Positions 43,294-50,309 of a stretch of 64,000 nucleotides of DNA are shown in pieces. The notes beneath the pieces were generated by a model, which ran no database searches, was not told the origin of the DNA, and saw only the letters and a list, made by a program, of their open reading frames with translations. The DNA is from Nocardia cyriacigeorgica (GTDB lineage: Bacteria > Actinomycetota > Actinomycetes > Mycobacteriales > Mycobacteriaceae). The translations under genes and the position numbers were made by a program. Position 1 is the stretch's first letter. Each line of letters starts with the position of its first letter. The stretch covers positions 1-64,000 of the forward strand of contig NZ_JAAGVC010000024.1 in NCBI RefSeq assembly GCF_010858045.1, read 5' to 3'.

Positions 43294-43671
43294 GTGTCCG
43301 ACACCACCACACACAACAACCCGAGTCCGGCACAACGGACCGGCACCTTCACCTGCCTCCGATGCGGGCTCGTCGTAGCCGTACTCGCGCCGGATGACAG
43401 CAGGCGCAATCACTGCCCGAGCTGTCTGCATTCCAGGCATACCGTCGATCATCGGGACAGCGGCCGTTCCGATTGCGGTGGCCGGATGGCGCCGCTGTCC
43501 ATCGCGGCGCTGCGGACCGGGCACTGGGCCATCGTGCACCGCTGCGCCCGGTGCGGCGAGCTGTCGCTCCATCAGATCACCACCGATGACAATCAGCTGA
43601 TCCTGATGCGCCTGGCCGTGCGTCCGCTCGCGGAGCCGCCGTTTCCGCTCGAAATCTTCAGCGAGCTGTGA
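43294..43671 (+). CDS. RNHCP-domain zinc protein (first of two)
   Basis: 125 residues from GTG at 43294, with AGGAG seven bases upstream; the much longer open frame to the left lacks any start signal. It has the RNHCP signature: FTCLRCGLVVAVLAPDDSRRNHCPSCLHSRHTVDHR (CxxC plus RNHCPxC), then CGGRMAPLSIAALRTGHWAIVHRCARCGELSLHQI with a second CxxC. It presumably folds around zinc. The biochemical role is unknown. The next gene is a paralog that begins almost on its stop codon. Confidence 0.82.
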   Translation: MSDTTTHNNPSPAQRTGTFTCLRCGLVVAVLAPDDSRRNHCPSCLHSRHTVDHRDSGRSDCGGRMAPLSIAALRTGHWAIVHRCARCGELSLHQITTDDNQLILMRLAVRPLAEPPFPLEIFSEL

Positions 43672-43682
43672 GGACATCGGCG

Positions 43683-44096
43683 ATGCCGCGCAGAAACACC
43701 ACACGACGCCATCGGCAGCGCGCCAAGGATGTGCTGCACGCGACCGACACCGGGTCATCGGCCGATACGTTCCGCTGTGTGCAGTGCCGGTTCGATGTTC
43801 CTTTCGCCGCACCGGGTACCGCACATCGCAATCACTGCCCGCAATGTCTGACCAGCCGGCATGTCGACCGCAGGCGGCCCGGCGACAGGGCCGAGCCGTG
43901 CCGGGGCCGGATGACGGCGATCAGCATCTCGGTGCGCGACAGTGGCGAGTGGGCGCTCATTCACCACTGCCTGGCCTGTGGTGCGGTGCGCTCGAATCGC
44001 ATTGCGGGCGACGACAACGCCCTGGCGTTGATGCGAATCGCGGTGCGCCCGCTGGCTGATTCGCGTGCCGGAAGGCGGGCCATGCTCGCACTGTAA
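43683..44096 (+). CDS. RNHCP-domain zinc protein (second of two)
   Basis: 137 residues from ATG at 43683; a GTG at 43668 that overlaps the previous stop (GTGA) is a possible alternative. A basic N-terminus (PRRNTTRRHRQRAKD) precedes the same motifs as the upstream gene: FRCVQCRFDVPFAAPGTAHRNHCPQCLTSRHVDRRRPGDR, then CRGRMTAISISVRDSGEWALIHHCLACGAVRSNRI. The two copies are clearly diverged (not a recent duplicate). The Arg-rich start suggests RNA or ribosome binding. A strong hairpin terminator follows 2 bp after the stop. Confidence 0.83.
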   Translation: MPRRNTTRRHRQRAKDVLHATDTGSSADTFRCVQCRFDVPFAAPGTAHRNHCPQCLTSRHVDRRRPGDRAEPCRGRMTAISISVRDSGEWALIHHCLACGAVRSNRIAGDDNALALMRIAVRPLADSRAGRRAMLAL

Positions 44097-44098
44097 CG

Positions 44099-44133
44099 CC
44101 GCCGCGGGCGTCCCATCGGGACGCCCGCGGCGG
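44099..44133. terminator. Strong hairpin terminator after the RNHCP pair
   Basis: Sixteen-base arms (44099-44114 and 44118-44133) pair perfectly around the loop ATC. It begins directly after the stop at 44096. It also lies 33 bp before the end of the convergent GlsB-like gene, so it may serve both directions. Confidence 0.8.
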
Positions 44134-44165
44134 TCGGTGCCGGGGTGCTAGGTCCAGGCCGCGTA

Positions 44166-44435
44166 TCAACGCACCCGGCGGCCTGTGACAGCCAGGTACA
44201 GCGCGATCAGGACGACCGCGACCACGATGCCGACCACTAGCGGAATGATCTGGAATCCACCATTGCTGTTGGAGTATCCCGCCTGGTAGGCGATCCAGGA
44301 GCCGGCGAAGGAGCCGATCACACCCAGCAGGATCGTCATGATGACACCGATGTTCTGCTTACCCGGCATCACCAGCCGCGCTACCGCGCCAACGAAGAGT
44401 CCGACGATGATCGCGCCGATAATCGTTCCGAGCAT
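44166..44435 (-). CDS. GlsB/YeaQ/YmgE-family stress-response membrane protein
   Basis: 89 residues from ATG at 44435, with a very good AAGGAGG six bases upstream. Three hydrophobic helices: GTIIGAIIVGLFVGAVARLVMPG (3-25), IGVIMTILLGVIGSFAGSWIAYQ (about 29-51) and IIPLVVGIVVAVVLIALYLAV. The GAVARLVMPGKQ and GxIGS patterns are family hallmarks (transglycosylase-associated protein family). These small proteins are induced in stress and are membrane-located; mechanism unknown. It stands alone on the minus strand. Confidence 0.88.
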   Translation of the reverse strand: MLGTIIGAIIVGLFVGAVARLVMPGKQNIGVIMTILLGVIGSFAGSWIAYQAGYSNSNGGFQIIPLVVGIVVAVVLIALYLAVTGRRVR

Positions 44436-44554
44436 GAAGATCCTCCTTCTGCGACACGGGCCGAGGGGCCCACGATCGGCATACCACGAACGCCGGCGAC
44501 CAAACGGCCCCAGTCGGCGTTCGCGGGCTCGCCGGCGGGCGAGCCCGCGAACAA

Positions 44555-44824
44555 TCACACCGATTGCGTTTCGATGATGCACAGTTCCCCGGAGGCAACT
44601 GCCGCGTCGATGGTCCGCCGGATCCGTGAGCACCCGGCCAGCGCCGGTCCCGGCGCCGGCGAAGACGCCAATTCATAGCAGGCGGAACGCGCTTCGGCAT
44701 TCCACTGCAGACTTGTCTGGGCCCGGCTGCTCTTACGAACCAACACTCGAGCAGCGCACTCGTCGCAACGCAGAGGTTGCAGGGGTACGTCGTCGAGGCG
44801 GTTGTCGGTGCGATCCGCGATCAT
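44555..44824 (-). CDS. Small CxxC protein coupled to KshA
   Basis: 89 residues from ATG at 44824 that overlaps the KshA stop as ATGA. It has CDECAARVLVRKSSRAQTSLQWNAEARSACYEL (a CxxC and a single later Cys), a short linker and a C-terminal helix-strand GCSRIRRTIDAAVASGELCIIE. Four to five cysteines could bind a metal, but spacing is not that of a known ferredoxin. Translational coupling to the oxygenase suggests a helper role, such as electron transfer, assembly or regulation; this is inference. I do not recognise the family by name. Confidence 0.7.
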   Translation of the reverse strand: MIADRTDNRLDDVPLQPLRCDECAARVLVRKSSRAQTSLQWNAEARSACYELASSPAPGPALAGCSRIRRTIDAAVASGELCIIETQSV

Positions 44825-45972
44825 GCCGGTGCCCCGGTCGGATCCGCCTGATCAGCCATATTGTCGGCAACCTCCTTGCGCCAGACCGCCTGAGCCCTGG
44901 ACAGATCGAGTTCGTGTTCGAACCGGTCCACCATCTCCGGGGTGACATCGGCGCGGTCCAGATAGAACTGGTTGTACCAGCGACGCAGCTGGTAGACCGG
45001 CCCGTCCTCCTCGCACAGCAACGGATTATCGATGCGAGCCTTGTGCCGCCAGATCTCGACGTCCTGCTCGAATCCAAGGCGGATGTAATCGCCGAGCGCG
45101 ACCGCCGCGTGTACCGCCACATCCTCGGGCACACCGGGCTGTTTCTTGCCGATGATGCCGTACATCAGCACGAATTTGCCGGCGCTGACCGGGTAGTGGC
45201 AGTTCAACAGCACGGTCTGCTGATCACCGGTCTCGTAGTGGTAAGTGAGGTCGTCGATCATGAAGGCGGGACCGTAATACGAGGCGACCGAGGTGGAACC
45301 GAGCAGTTTCGGCTGCCCCTCCGGCGCCGCGAAATCCTCGCGAGCCTCGCTCTTGAAGTACTGGGTGGCGATATGCCCCTCGAAGACGTTCTTGAAGTAC
45401 GACGGCAGAGAGCCGTGGACATAGTAGAAGTGCGCCATGTCGACGACGTTGTCGATGATCTCGCGGCAGTTGTTGTCGACAATCGTTGTGTACCAATGCC
45501 AGTCGGTCCACTCGTCGCTCTCGGCGCCTTCGATACGCGGGATGGTTTCCGCGGCGGTGGGCGGCTTGCCTTCCGGGTCGTGCCAGACGAACAGCATGCC
45601 GTCCTGCTCCAGACTGGTCCACGCCCGGGTGCGCGCAAGCGGAGGAACACGGCGCGCGTACGGGATGTTTGTGCAGCGGCCGTCACCACCCCAGCGCCAG
45701 TCGTGGAACGGGCAGGCTATGTCATCGTCTTTGACCTCGCCCTCGGACAGATCACCGCCCATGTGGCGGCAGTAGGCGTCGAGAATATTGATCTTGCCGT
45801 CGCCGGTTCCCCGGAAGACCACGAGCTTGGTGCCGAAAGCTTCGACCGTATGTGGCTTTCCGTCGGCGAAATCGCGAAGCAGGCCAAGGCAGTGCCAGCC
45901 GCGCGCGAAGCGGGCCGGCGCGGAGTCGGCCTCGATTTCGCGGAAATCGGAGTCTGATCGCAGAAGTGTCAT
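44821..45972 (-). CDS. kshA: 3-ketosteroid 9-alpha-monooxygenase, oxygenase subunit
   Basis: 383 residues from ATG at 45972 (GAGGAGGG upstream; the open frame further up to 46734 is spurious). Rieske ligands Cys68, His70, Cys87 and His90 (CRHMGG and CPFHDW) and mononuclear iron ligands His181, His186 and Asp304 (DMAHFYYVH; FEQDVEIW) are all present, almost at the numbering of M. tuberculosis KshA. It hydroxylates C9 of androstenedione-type steroids, which opens ring B. A KstR-like site with one mismatch lies 67 bp upstream. The reductase KshB is not adjacent. Confidence 0.93.
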   Translation of the reverse strand: MTLLRSDSDFREIEADSAPARFARGWHCLGLLRDFADGKPHTVEAFGTKLVVFRGTGDGKINILDAYCRHMGGDLSEGEVKDDDIACPFHDWRWGGDGRCTNIPYARRVPPLARTRAWTSLEQDGMLFVWHDPEGKPPTAAETIPRIEGAESDEWTDWHWYTTIVDNNCREIIDNVVDMAHFYYVHGSLPSYFKNVFEGHIATQYFKSEAREDFAAPEGQPKLLGSTSVASYYGPAFMIDDLTYHYETGDQQTVLLNCHYPVSAGKFVLMYGIIGKKQPGVPEDVAVHAAVALGDYIRLGFEQDVEIWRHKARIDNPLLCEEDGPVYQLRRWYNQFYLDRADVTPEMVDRFEHELDLSRAQAVWRKEVADNMADQADPTGAPA

Positions 45973-46038
45973 TGCACCCTCCTCGGAGGAAAAGTGTTCG
46001 AGTGCCGCGGCAGGCTGATGTCCGCCACTCGAACGGGC

Positions 46039-46052
46039 GAGAACACGTTCTA
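46039..46052. promoter_or_regulatory. KstR-like operator (one mismatch)
   Basis: GAGAACACGTTCTA differs from TNNAACNNGTTNNA only at the first base. It sits 67 bp upstream of the kshA start, a gene known to belong to the KstR regulon in relatives. Confidence 0.65.
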
Positions 46053-46215
46053 ACACGGTTCGCATGCACCGAGACCGGTCGATGTTCACTGATCGGGAAG
46101 CGTTGGCCGGTGGGCCACCTCGCCACGGGTCGGGGACCCGTCCGGCATCGATCGCACGACGAACTCCGTACGGCACATAAGAACTGAACGACCGTCCAGG
46201 TCGTGGACGAAAGTG

Positions 46216-46878
46216 ATGAACCCGATGAGAATCAATCGCAGTACTCTCGCGATCGCGGTCGTATCGACCGCCGCATTGCTCGGCGCGTCGGCGTGTGGCG
46301 ACGATTCGTCCAGCGAATCCGCTCCAACGACGACGATGTCGCCGCCCGCGATGCAGACCAACGAGCCCACCGGCGGCAGCGCCGCGGCGGATCTGGTCGG
46401 CCCCGGCTGTGACGAATACGCCGCGCAGGTACCGACCGGTGCGGGCTCGGTCAGCGGCATGGCGCAGGATCCGGTGACGGTGGCGGCGTCGAACAATCCG
46501 ATGCTGACGACGTTGGTCAAGGCGGTGTCCGGGCAGCTCAACCCGCAGGTGAACCTCGTCGATACGCTCAATGGCGGCGAGTTCACCGTGTTCGCGCCGG
46601 TCGACGCCGCCTTCGCCGAGATCGATCCCGCGACCATCGAGTCGCTCAAAACCGACGCCGACACCCTCACCACCATCCTGACCTACCACGTCGTGCCGGG
46701 GCGGATCGCACCCTCCGATATCTCGGGCGAACAAGCAACAGTGCAGGGCGGCACGGTGAACGTCACGCGCACCGGTGACGACATCAAGGTCGGCAACGCA
46801 TCGGTGATCTGCGGTGGGGTGTCCACGGCCAACGCGACGGTCTACATGATCGACGGCGTCTTGATGCCTCCGGCCTGA
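46216..46878 (+). CDS. Fasciclin-domain lipoprotein (MPT83/MPT70-like)
   Basis: 220 residues from ATG at 46216 (alternatives at 46213 and 46225). The N-terminus MRINRSTLAIAVVSTAALLGASACGDD is a signal peptide with a plausible lipobox ending at the Cys, followed by a Ser/Thr/Pro linker (ESAPTTTMSPP). The fasciclin domain covers about 85-219: MLTTLVKAVSGQLNPQVNLVDTLNGGEFTVFAPVDAAFAEI and YHVVPGRIA, DIKVGNASVICGGVSTANATVYMIDGVLMPPA. In M. tuberculosis the homologs are SigK-dependent surface antigens. The nearby SigK/RskA pair suggests the same control here. A 15-bp hairpin terminator follows. Confidence 0.88.
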   Translation: MNPMRINRSTLAIAVVSTAALLGASACGDDSSSESAPTTTMSPPAMQTNEPTGGSAAADLVGPGCDEYAAQVPTGAGSVSGMAQDPVTVAASNNPMLTTLVKAVSGQLNPQVNLVDTLNGGEFTVFAPVDAAFAEIDPATIESLKTDADTLTTILTYHVVPGRIAPSDISGEQATVQGGTVNVTRTGDDIKVGNASVICGGVSTANATVYMIDGVLMPPA

Positions 46879-46932
46879 ACCACCTGACTTCCGGATAGTG
46901 GTGCCGCCGGTCGAGGTGACCGAGCACCATCA

Positions 46933-46971
46933 CCGGGGTGGAGAACCGGCCGCGCGGGTTCTCCACCCCGG
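46933..46971. terminator. Hairpin terminator after the fasciclin gene
   Basis: Fifteen-base arms (46933-46947 and 46957-46971; CCGGGGTGGAGAACC and complement) around a nine-base loop, 54 bp after the fasciclin stop. It separates that gene from the molybdopterin oxidoreductase. Confidence 0.75.
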
Positions 46972-47021
46972 CGCACGGATCTATCGTTGCCAGCACATCT
47001 ACCGCCAGGTCTCGAGGCGCC

Positions 47022-48572
47022 ATGGACACAACACACGACCCGAACCACTCGACATCGCGCCCGCCGGGGGTAGTCGCGGCGGCGCTCGCGGGTGCCGTCG
47101 CGACCGCGGTCGTACTCGGCGTCGCGGAGTTGGTCGCCGCGGTGACGAACCCCGCGGCAGCTCCCTTCGTCGCCGTCGGAGCCACGGTCGTCGATCACAC
47201 ACCGGAGCCGTTGCGGGAGTTCGCCATCGAGCAGTTCGGCACCCGCGACAAGCAGGCCCTGTTCGTGTCGATGGCGCTGGTGATCGCGGCTCTGGCACTC
47301 GCGGTCGGGCTGCTCGAACGCACACGGCCCCTTGGCAGTGCGGTCCTCGGCGTACTCGGCATCGTGGTCGGCATCGTCGTGTGGCAGCGGCCGGGTGCCG
47401 AGGCAGTAGACGTGATTCCGACAGCGCTCGGGGTGGCCACCGGAATCGTCACGCTGCGCTGGTTGATCAACCGCGCTCCCCGGCCGGAGGTAGCTCGATC
47501 CGACCTCACGCGCCGCCGATTCTTGCTGCTGGCAGGCGGTGCGGCAGTCGTCGCGGCCGGCGCGATGGCGACCGGGCAGTGGCTCGGCGAGCGGCTGCGT
47601 GCGATCACCGCCGACCGCGCGGCATTCCGGCTGCCCGCCCCACGGGTTGCCGCGCCCCCGCCGCCCGCGGGGACCGACCCGCCGGTGCCGGGCATTACTC
47701 CGTTCGTGACCGCCAACGACCGCTTCTACCGGATCGATACCGCACTACGGATCCCCACCGTCACCCGCGACGACTGGCGGCTGCGCATTCACGGCCGGGT
47801 CAATCGAACGGTGCAGTTCTCGATGTCGGATCTGGAGGAACTGACCGCGATCGAGAAGATGATCACACTGACCTGCGTCTCCAACGAGGTGGGCGGTGAT
47901 CTGGCAGGCAACGCGGTATGGACCGGATATTCGCTGGCCGAGCTGCTCGCCACGGCAGGCATCGCCCCCGAGGCGGACATGCTGCTCTCCCGCAGCGCGG
48001 ACGGTTTCACCGCCGGGACACCGGTCGCCGCGATCACCGACGGACGCGATGCTCTCCTCGCGGTCGGCATGAACGGCGAACCGCTGCCACTCGAGCACGG
48101 CTACCCGGCTCGCCTGGTCGTCCCCGGGCTGTACGGCTTCGTTTCCGCGACGAAATGGGTTGTCGACCTGGAACTCACCCGGTTCGACGAAGCGACGGCG
48201 TACTGGACCGATCGCGGCTGGGCCGAACGCGCCCCGATCAAGGTGGCCTCCCGAATCGACGCTCCCGGCGCGTTCGCCACGGTGGCGGCCGGTCCGGTGA
48301 TGGTGGCGGGAGTCGCGTGGGCGCAACACCGGGGCATCGCGCTGGTCGAGGTCCGAGTCGACGACGGACCATGGTCTCCGGCCCGCCTCGTCGCCGAATA
48401 CTCGGCCGACACCTGGCGACAGTGGACCTGGCGGTGGGACGCGCAACCCGGACGACACACCCTGCGGGTGCGCGCGACCGACGGCGACGGCCAACGGCAG
48501 CCAGAGCAGCGGACACCGCCGATCCCGGACGGCGCCACCGGATGGCACTCGGTCGCGGTGACCGTGACCTGA
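47022..48572 (+). CDS. Membrane-anchored molybdopterin-dependent oxidoreductase (sulfite-oxidase family)
   Basis: 516 residues from ATG at 47022 (GAGG upstream). Several N-terminal helices (about 24-42, 86-106, 110-127, 140-155) precede a twin-arginine-like LTRRRFLLLAGGAAVVAAG (about 163-181) and a proline-rich linker. The catalytic domain is sulfite oxidase-like: ITLTCVSNEVGGDLAGNAVWTG holds the molybdenum-ligating Cys. It continues with GYPARLVVPGLYGFVSATKWV and a C-terminal immunoglobulin-like domain (dimerisation type, WSPARLVAEYSADTWRQWTWRW). Substrate unknown; perhaps reduction or oxidation of S/N-oxides at the membrane. Related genes occur near SigK loci in other actinomycetes. Confidence 0.88.
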   Translation: MDTTHDPNHSTSRPPGVVAAALAGAVATAVVLGVAELVAAVTNPAAAPFVAVGATVVDHTPEPLREFAIEQFGTRDKQALFVSMALVIAALALAVGLLERTRPLGSAVLGVLGIVVGIVVWQRPGAEAVDVIPTALGVATGIVTLRWLINRAPRPEVARSDLTRRRFLLLAGGAAVVAAGAMATGQWLGERLRAITADRAAFRLPAPRVAAPPPPAGTDPPVPGITPFVTANDRFYRIDTALRIPTVTRDDWRLRIHGRVNRTVQFSMSDLEELTAIEKMITLTCVSNEVGGDLAGNAVWTGYSLAELLATAGIAPEADMLLSRSADGFTAGTPVAAITDGRDALLAVGMNGEPLPLEHGYPARLVVPGLYGFVSATKWVVDLELTRFDEATAYWTDRGWAERAPIKVASRIDAPGAFATVAAGPVMVAGVAWAQHRGIALVEVRVDDGPWSPARLVAEYSADTWRQWTWRWDAQPGRHTLRVRATDGDGQRQPEQRTPPIPDGATGWHSVAVTVT

Positions 48573-48595
48573 CCGGAGACGACGGCCCGGCCGGT

Positions 48596-49327
48596 TCACC
48601 CCAGCGGTACCGCGGCGACCGGGTCGCTCGTCGGCCGGGGCGAGCCACCGGAGGGTTCGACCGTGACCGCCAGTCGCGCGCCGTCATCGAACCGGACGAC
48701 CAGCGGCGATTCCCGATTCGGAATGCTGTCCAGAACGCCTGCCGAATGCGGTTGCCCGTCAGCGGGAATCAACCACATCTGATACACCGTGCCGGGTGGA
48801 GGCGACGGCAGATCCTGGAACGATACGGCCGCGGCGGCCAATCCCGGCGAGGAGTAGACGGACATCGTTCCACCGGTGGATGCCTCGACCACTCGACTGC
48901 GCGTGTCCGACTCGGTCAGCACCTGTTGCGCGGTGACCCGCCCCGCATCATCTTCCCCGCCGAGAGAGACGGCGACTCCCACCCCGACACCGATCGCGAC
49001 GATCGCCGCGGCCACCGCCGCCAGCCAGCGCCGCCGCCGCGCCCGGCCGGTGTGCTCGGCGAGCACCGTGACCGTCGCGGGCCGGTCATCGAGGGCACGC
49101 ATGATCGCCGCCTCGACGTTCGGAGGTGCGGGCACCGCGTCGAGCACGGACATATGCGCCAGGGTGTCGCGCAGCGCCCGGACCGTGGCCCGGAATTGCG
49201 CCGCGGATCGTTCATCGGCCTGGTCGAGCAGGCGTTCGATCGCGTCGCTGTCCGCTTCCGAGAGCGCATCGAGTGCGTACGGGTAGGCAAGGTCGAGCAG
49301 TTCACCGGCCGGCGTATCTTCAGGCAT
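48596..49327 (-). CDS. rskA: Anti-sigma factor RskA
   Basis: 243 residues from ATG at 49327, overlapping the sigK stop by eight bases. The N-terminal cytosolic sigma-binding part (LDLAYPYALDALSEADSDAIERLLDQ) is followed by one transmembrane helix at 101-122 (WLAAVAAAIVAIGVGVGVAV) and an extracytoplasmic domain with YQMWLIPADGQPHSAGVLDS typical of RskA. RskA holds SigK inactive until cleaved by membrane proteolysis. It is the second gene of the sigK-rskA operon. Confidence 0.9.
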   Translation of the reverse strand: MPEDTPAGELLDLAYPYALDALSEADSDAIERLLDQADERSAAQFRATVRALRDTLAHMSVLDAVPAPPNVEAAIMRALDDRPATVTVLAEHTGRARRRRWLAAVAAAIVAIGVGVGVAVSLGGEDDAGRVTAQQVLTESDTRSRVVEASTGGTMSVYSSPGLAAAAVSFQDLPSPPPGTVYQMWLIPADGQPHSAGVLDSIPNRESPLVVRFDDGARLAVTVEPSGGSPRPTSDPVAAVPLG

Positions 49328-49973
49328 CGCTCACCGCTCCCGCCAGACAGCTCTGCAAACGTTTGAGGCCATCCCGAATCCGGGTCTTCACCGTCGACAA
49401 CGGTATGCCGAGGTAGGCCGCGACCTCGGAGTACGTCCGGCCGCCGTAATAGGCCAGCGCGACCGTCTCCCGTTGGCGATCGGTCAGGGCGGCCAGGCAG
49501 CGGACCACCGCCTGCTCCTCATAGCGCTGATCGACGGTCTCGGCGACCGTATCGTGATCACGGCCGAGATTGCGTTGACCGTACGCGAGCTCCCTTGTCG
49601 CCGAGGATGTTTCGGCTCGGACACGGTCTACGGCGCGGCGGTGGGTGATCATCATCAACCAGCCGATCGGACTCGCCAGCCGCTGGTCGTACTGCGCGGC
49701 GGTATTCCAAACGTAGAGGTAGACCTCTTGGGTGACCTCCTCGGCCGCGGCGGGTCGCCGGATGATGCGCAGTGCGAGCCCGAACACCCGATCGTGGGTG
49801 GATCGGTACAGTTCGGTGAACGCCGTGCGATCCCGGTCGGCGATGCGTTCCAGGTATCCCCCGAGCCGGCGCATGAGTTCTTGCTCCGCGCCGGTCCCGC
49901 CGGCCGGGCAGGCAGCGGGCGGATCGGGTTCGCTGTCCGGTTCCCGCTGGCCGAAGCGAGGTCGGTCCGCCAT
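49320..49973 (-). CDS. sigK: ECF sigma factor SigK
   Basis: 217 residues from ATG at 49973; the longer frame to 50147 has no ribosome site. Region 2: FTELYRSTHDRVFGLALRIIRRPAAAEEVTQEVYLYVWNTAAQYD; region 4: TDRQRETVALAYYGGRTYSEVAAYLGIPLSTVKTRIRDGLKRL. It pairs with the overlapping RskA gene. M. tuberculosis SigK is shorter (about 187 residues); the extra length is at the N-terminus. Its known targets include fasciclin antigens such as the gene at 46216. It is divergent from the large five-gene operon at 50310. Confidence 0.88.
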   Translation of the reverse strand: MADRPRFGQREPDSEPDPPAACPAGGTGAEQELMRRLGGYLERIADRDRTAFTELYRSTHDRVFGLALRIIRRPAAAEEVTQEVYLYVWNTAAQYDQRLASPIGWLMMITHRRAVDRVRAETSSATRELAYGQRNLGRDHDTVAETVDQRYEEQAVVRCLAALTDRQRETVALAYYGGRTYSEVAAYLGIPLSTVKTRIRDGLKRLQSCLAGAVSDA

Positions 49974-50309
49974 TGCTGTCCGTCTCCGTGGGTCGAGGGC
50001 GCCCGAGGGCAGGTGCGCGGCGCGGCGTTCACCGCAACCGGCGACACACTCCCCAGTCGCAGCAATCGCCGATACATGCGAGGAGTTCGTAACAGCCGGT
50101 CGATCGGCTTGGTTCGAACGCGTCACACCGTTGCCGGTTCCCGGCACCGTACCCGTTCCGGTAGCCGATACTGCCGCTCGGGGCCGATGGCCGATGCGAG
50201 TTTCGGGCGCCTCGGAAATCGAGTAGTCGATTACTCATATCGCACGGCACCCACCGGTCGACAATGGGACAGGAACCGATTGTCGGCCGACGCGGGCGAG
50301 GAGCAGCGC
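49974..50309. promoter_or_regulatory. Divergent promoter region between sigK and the large-protein operon
   Basis: A 336-bp gap with no gene. GAGTA (50221-50225) and TACTC (50232-50236) form an inverted repeat around GTCGAT, about 75 bp before the operon start. Promoters for both directions must lie here; I could not identify a SigK-type consensus by eye. Confidence 0.45.

Noticed and set aside
44626..45957. 443-residue plus-strand frame
   Set aside because: Pure antisense shadow of kshA; no start signal or domain.
46000..46734. Upstream extension of the KshA frame to 637 residues
   Set aside because: The extra part is antisense to the fasciclin gene and crosses the KstR-like operator. KshA homologs start at the equivalent of 45972.
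49473..50309. Long upstream extension of the DUF6603-like frame
   Set aside because: It lies antisense to sigK, has no ribosome site at its start, and an excellent site precedes ATG 50310.
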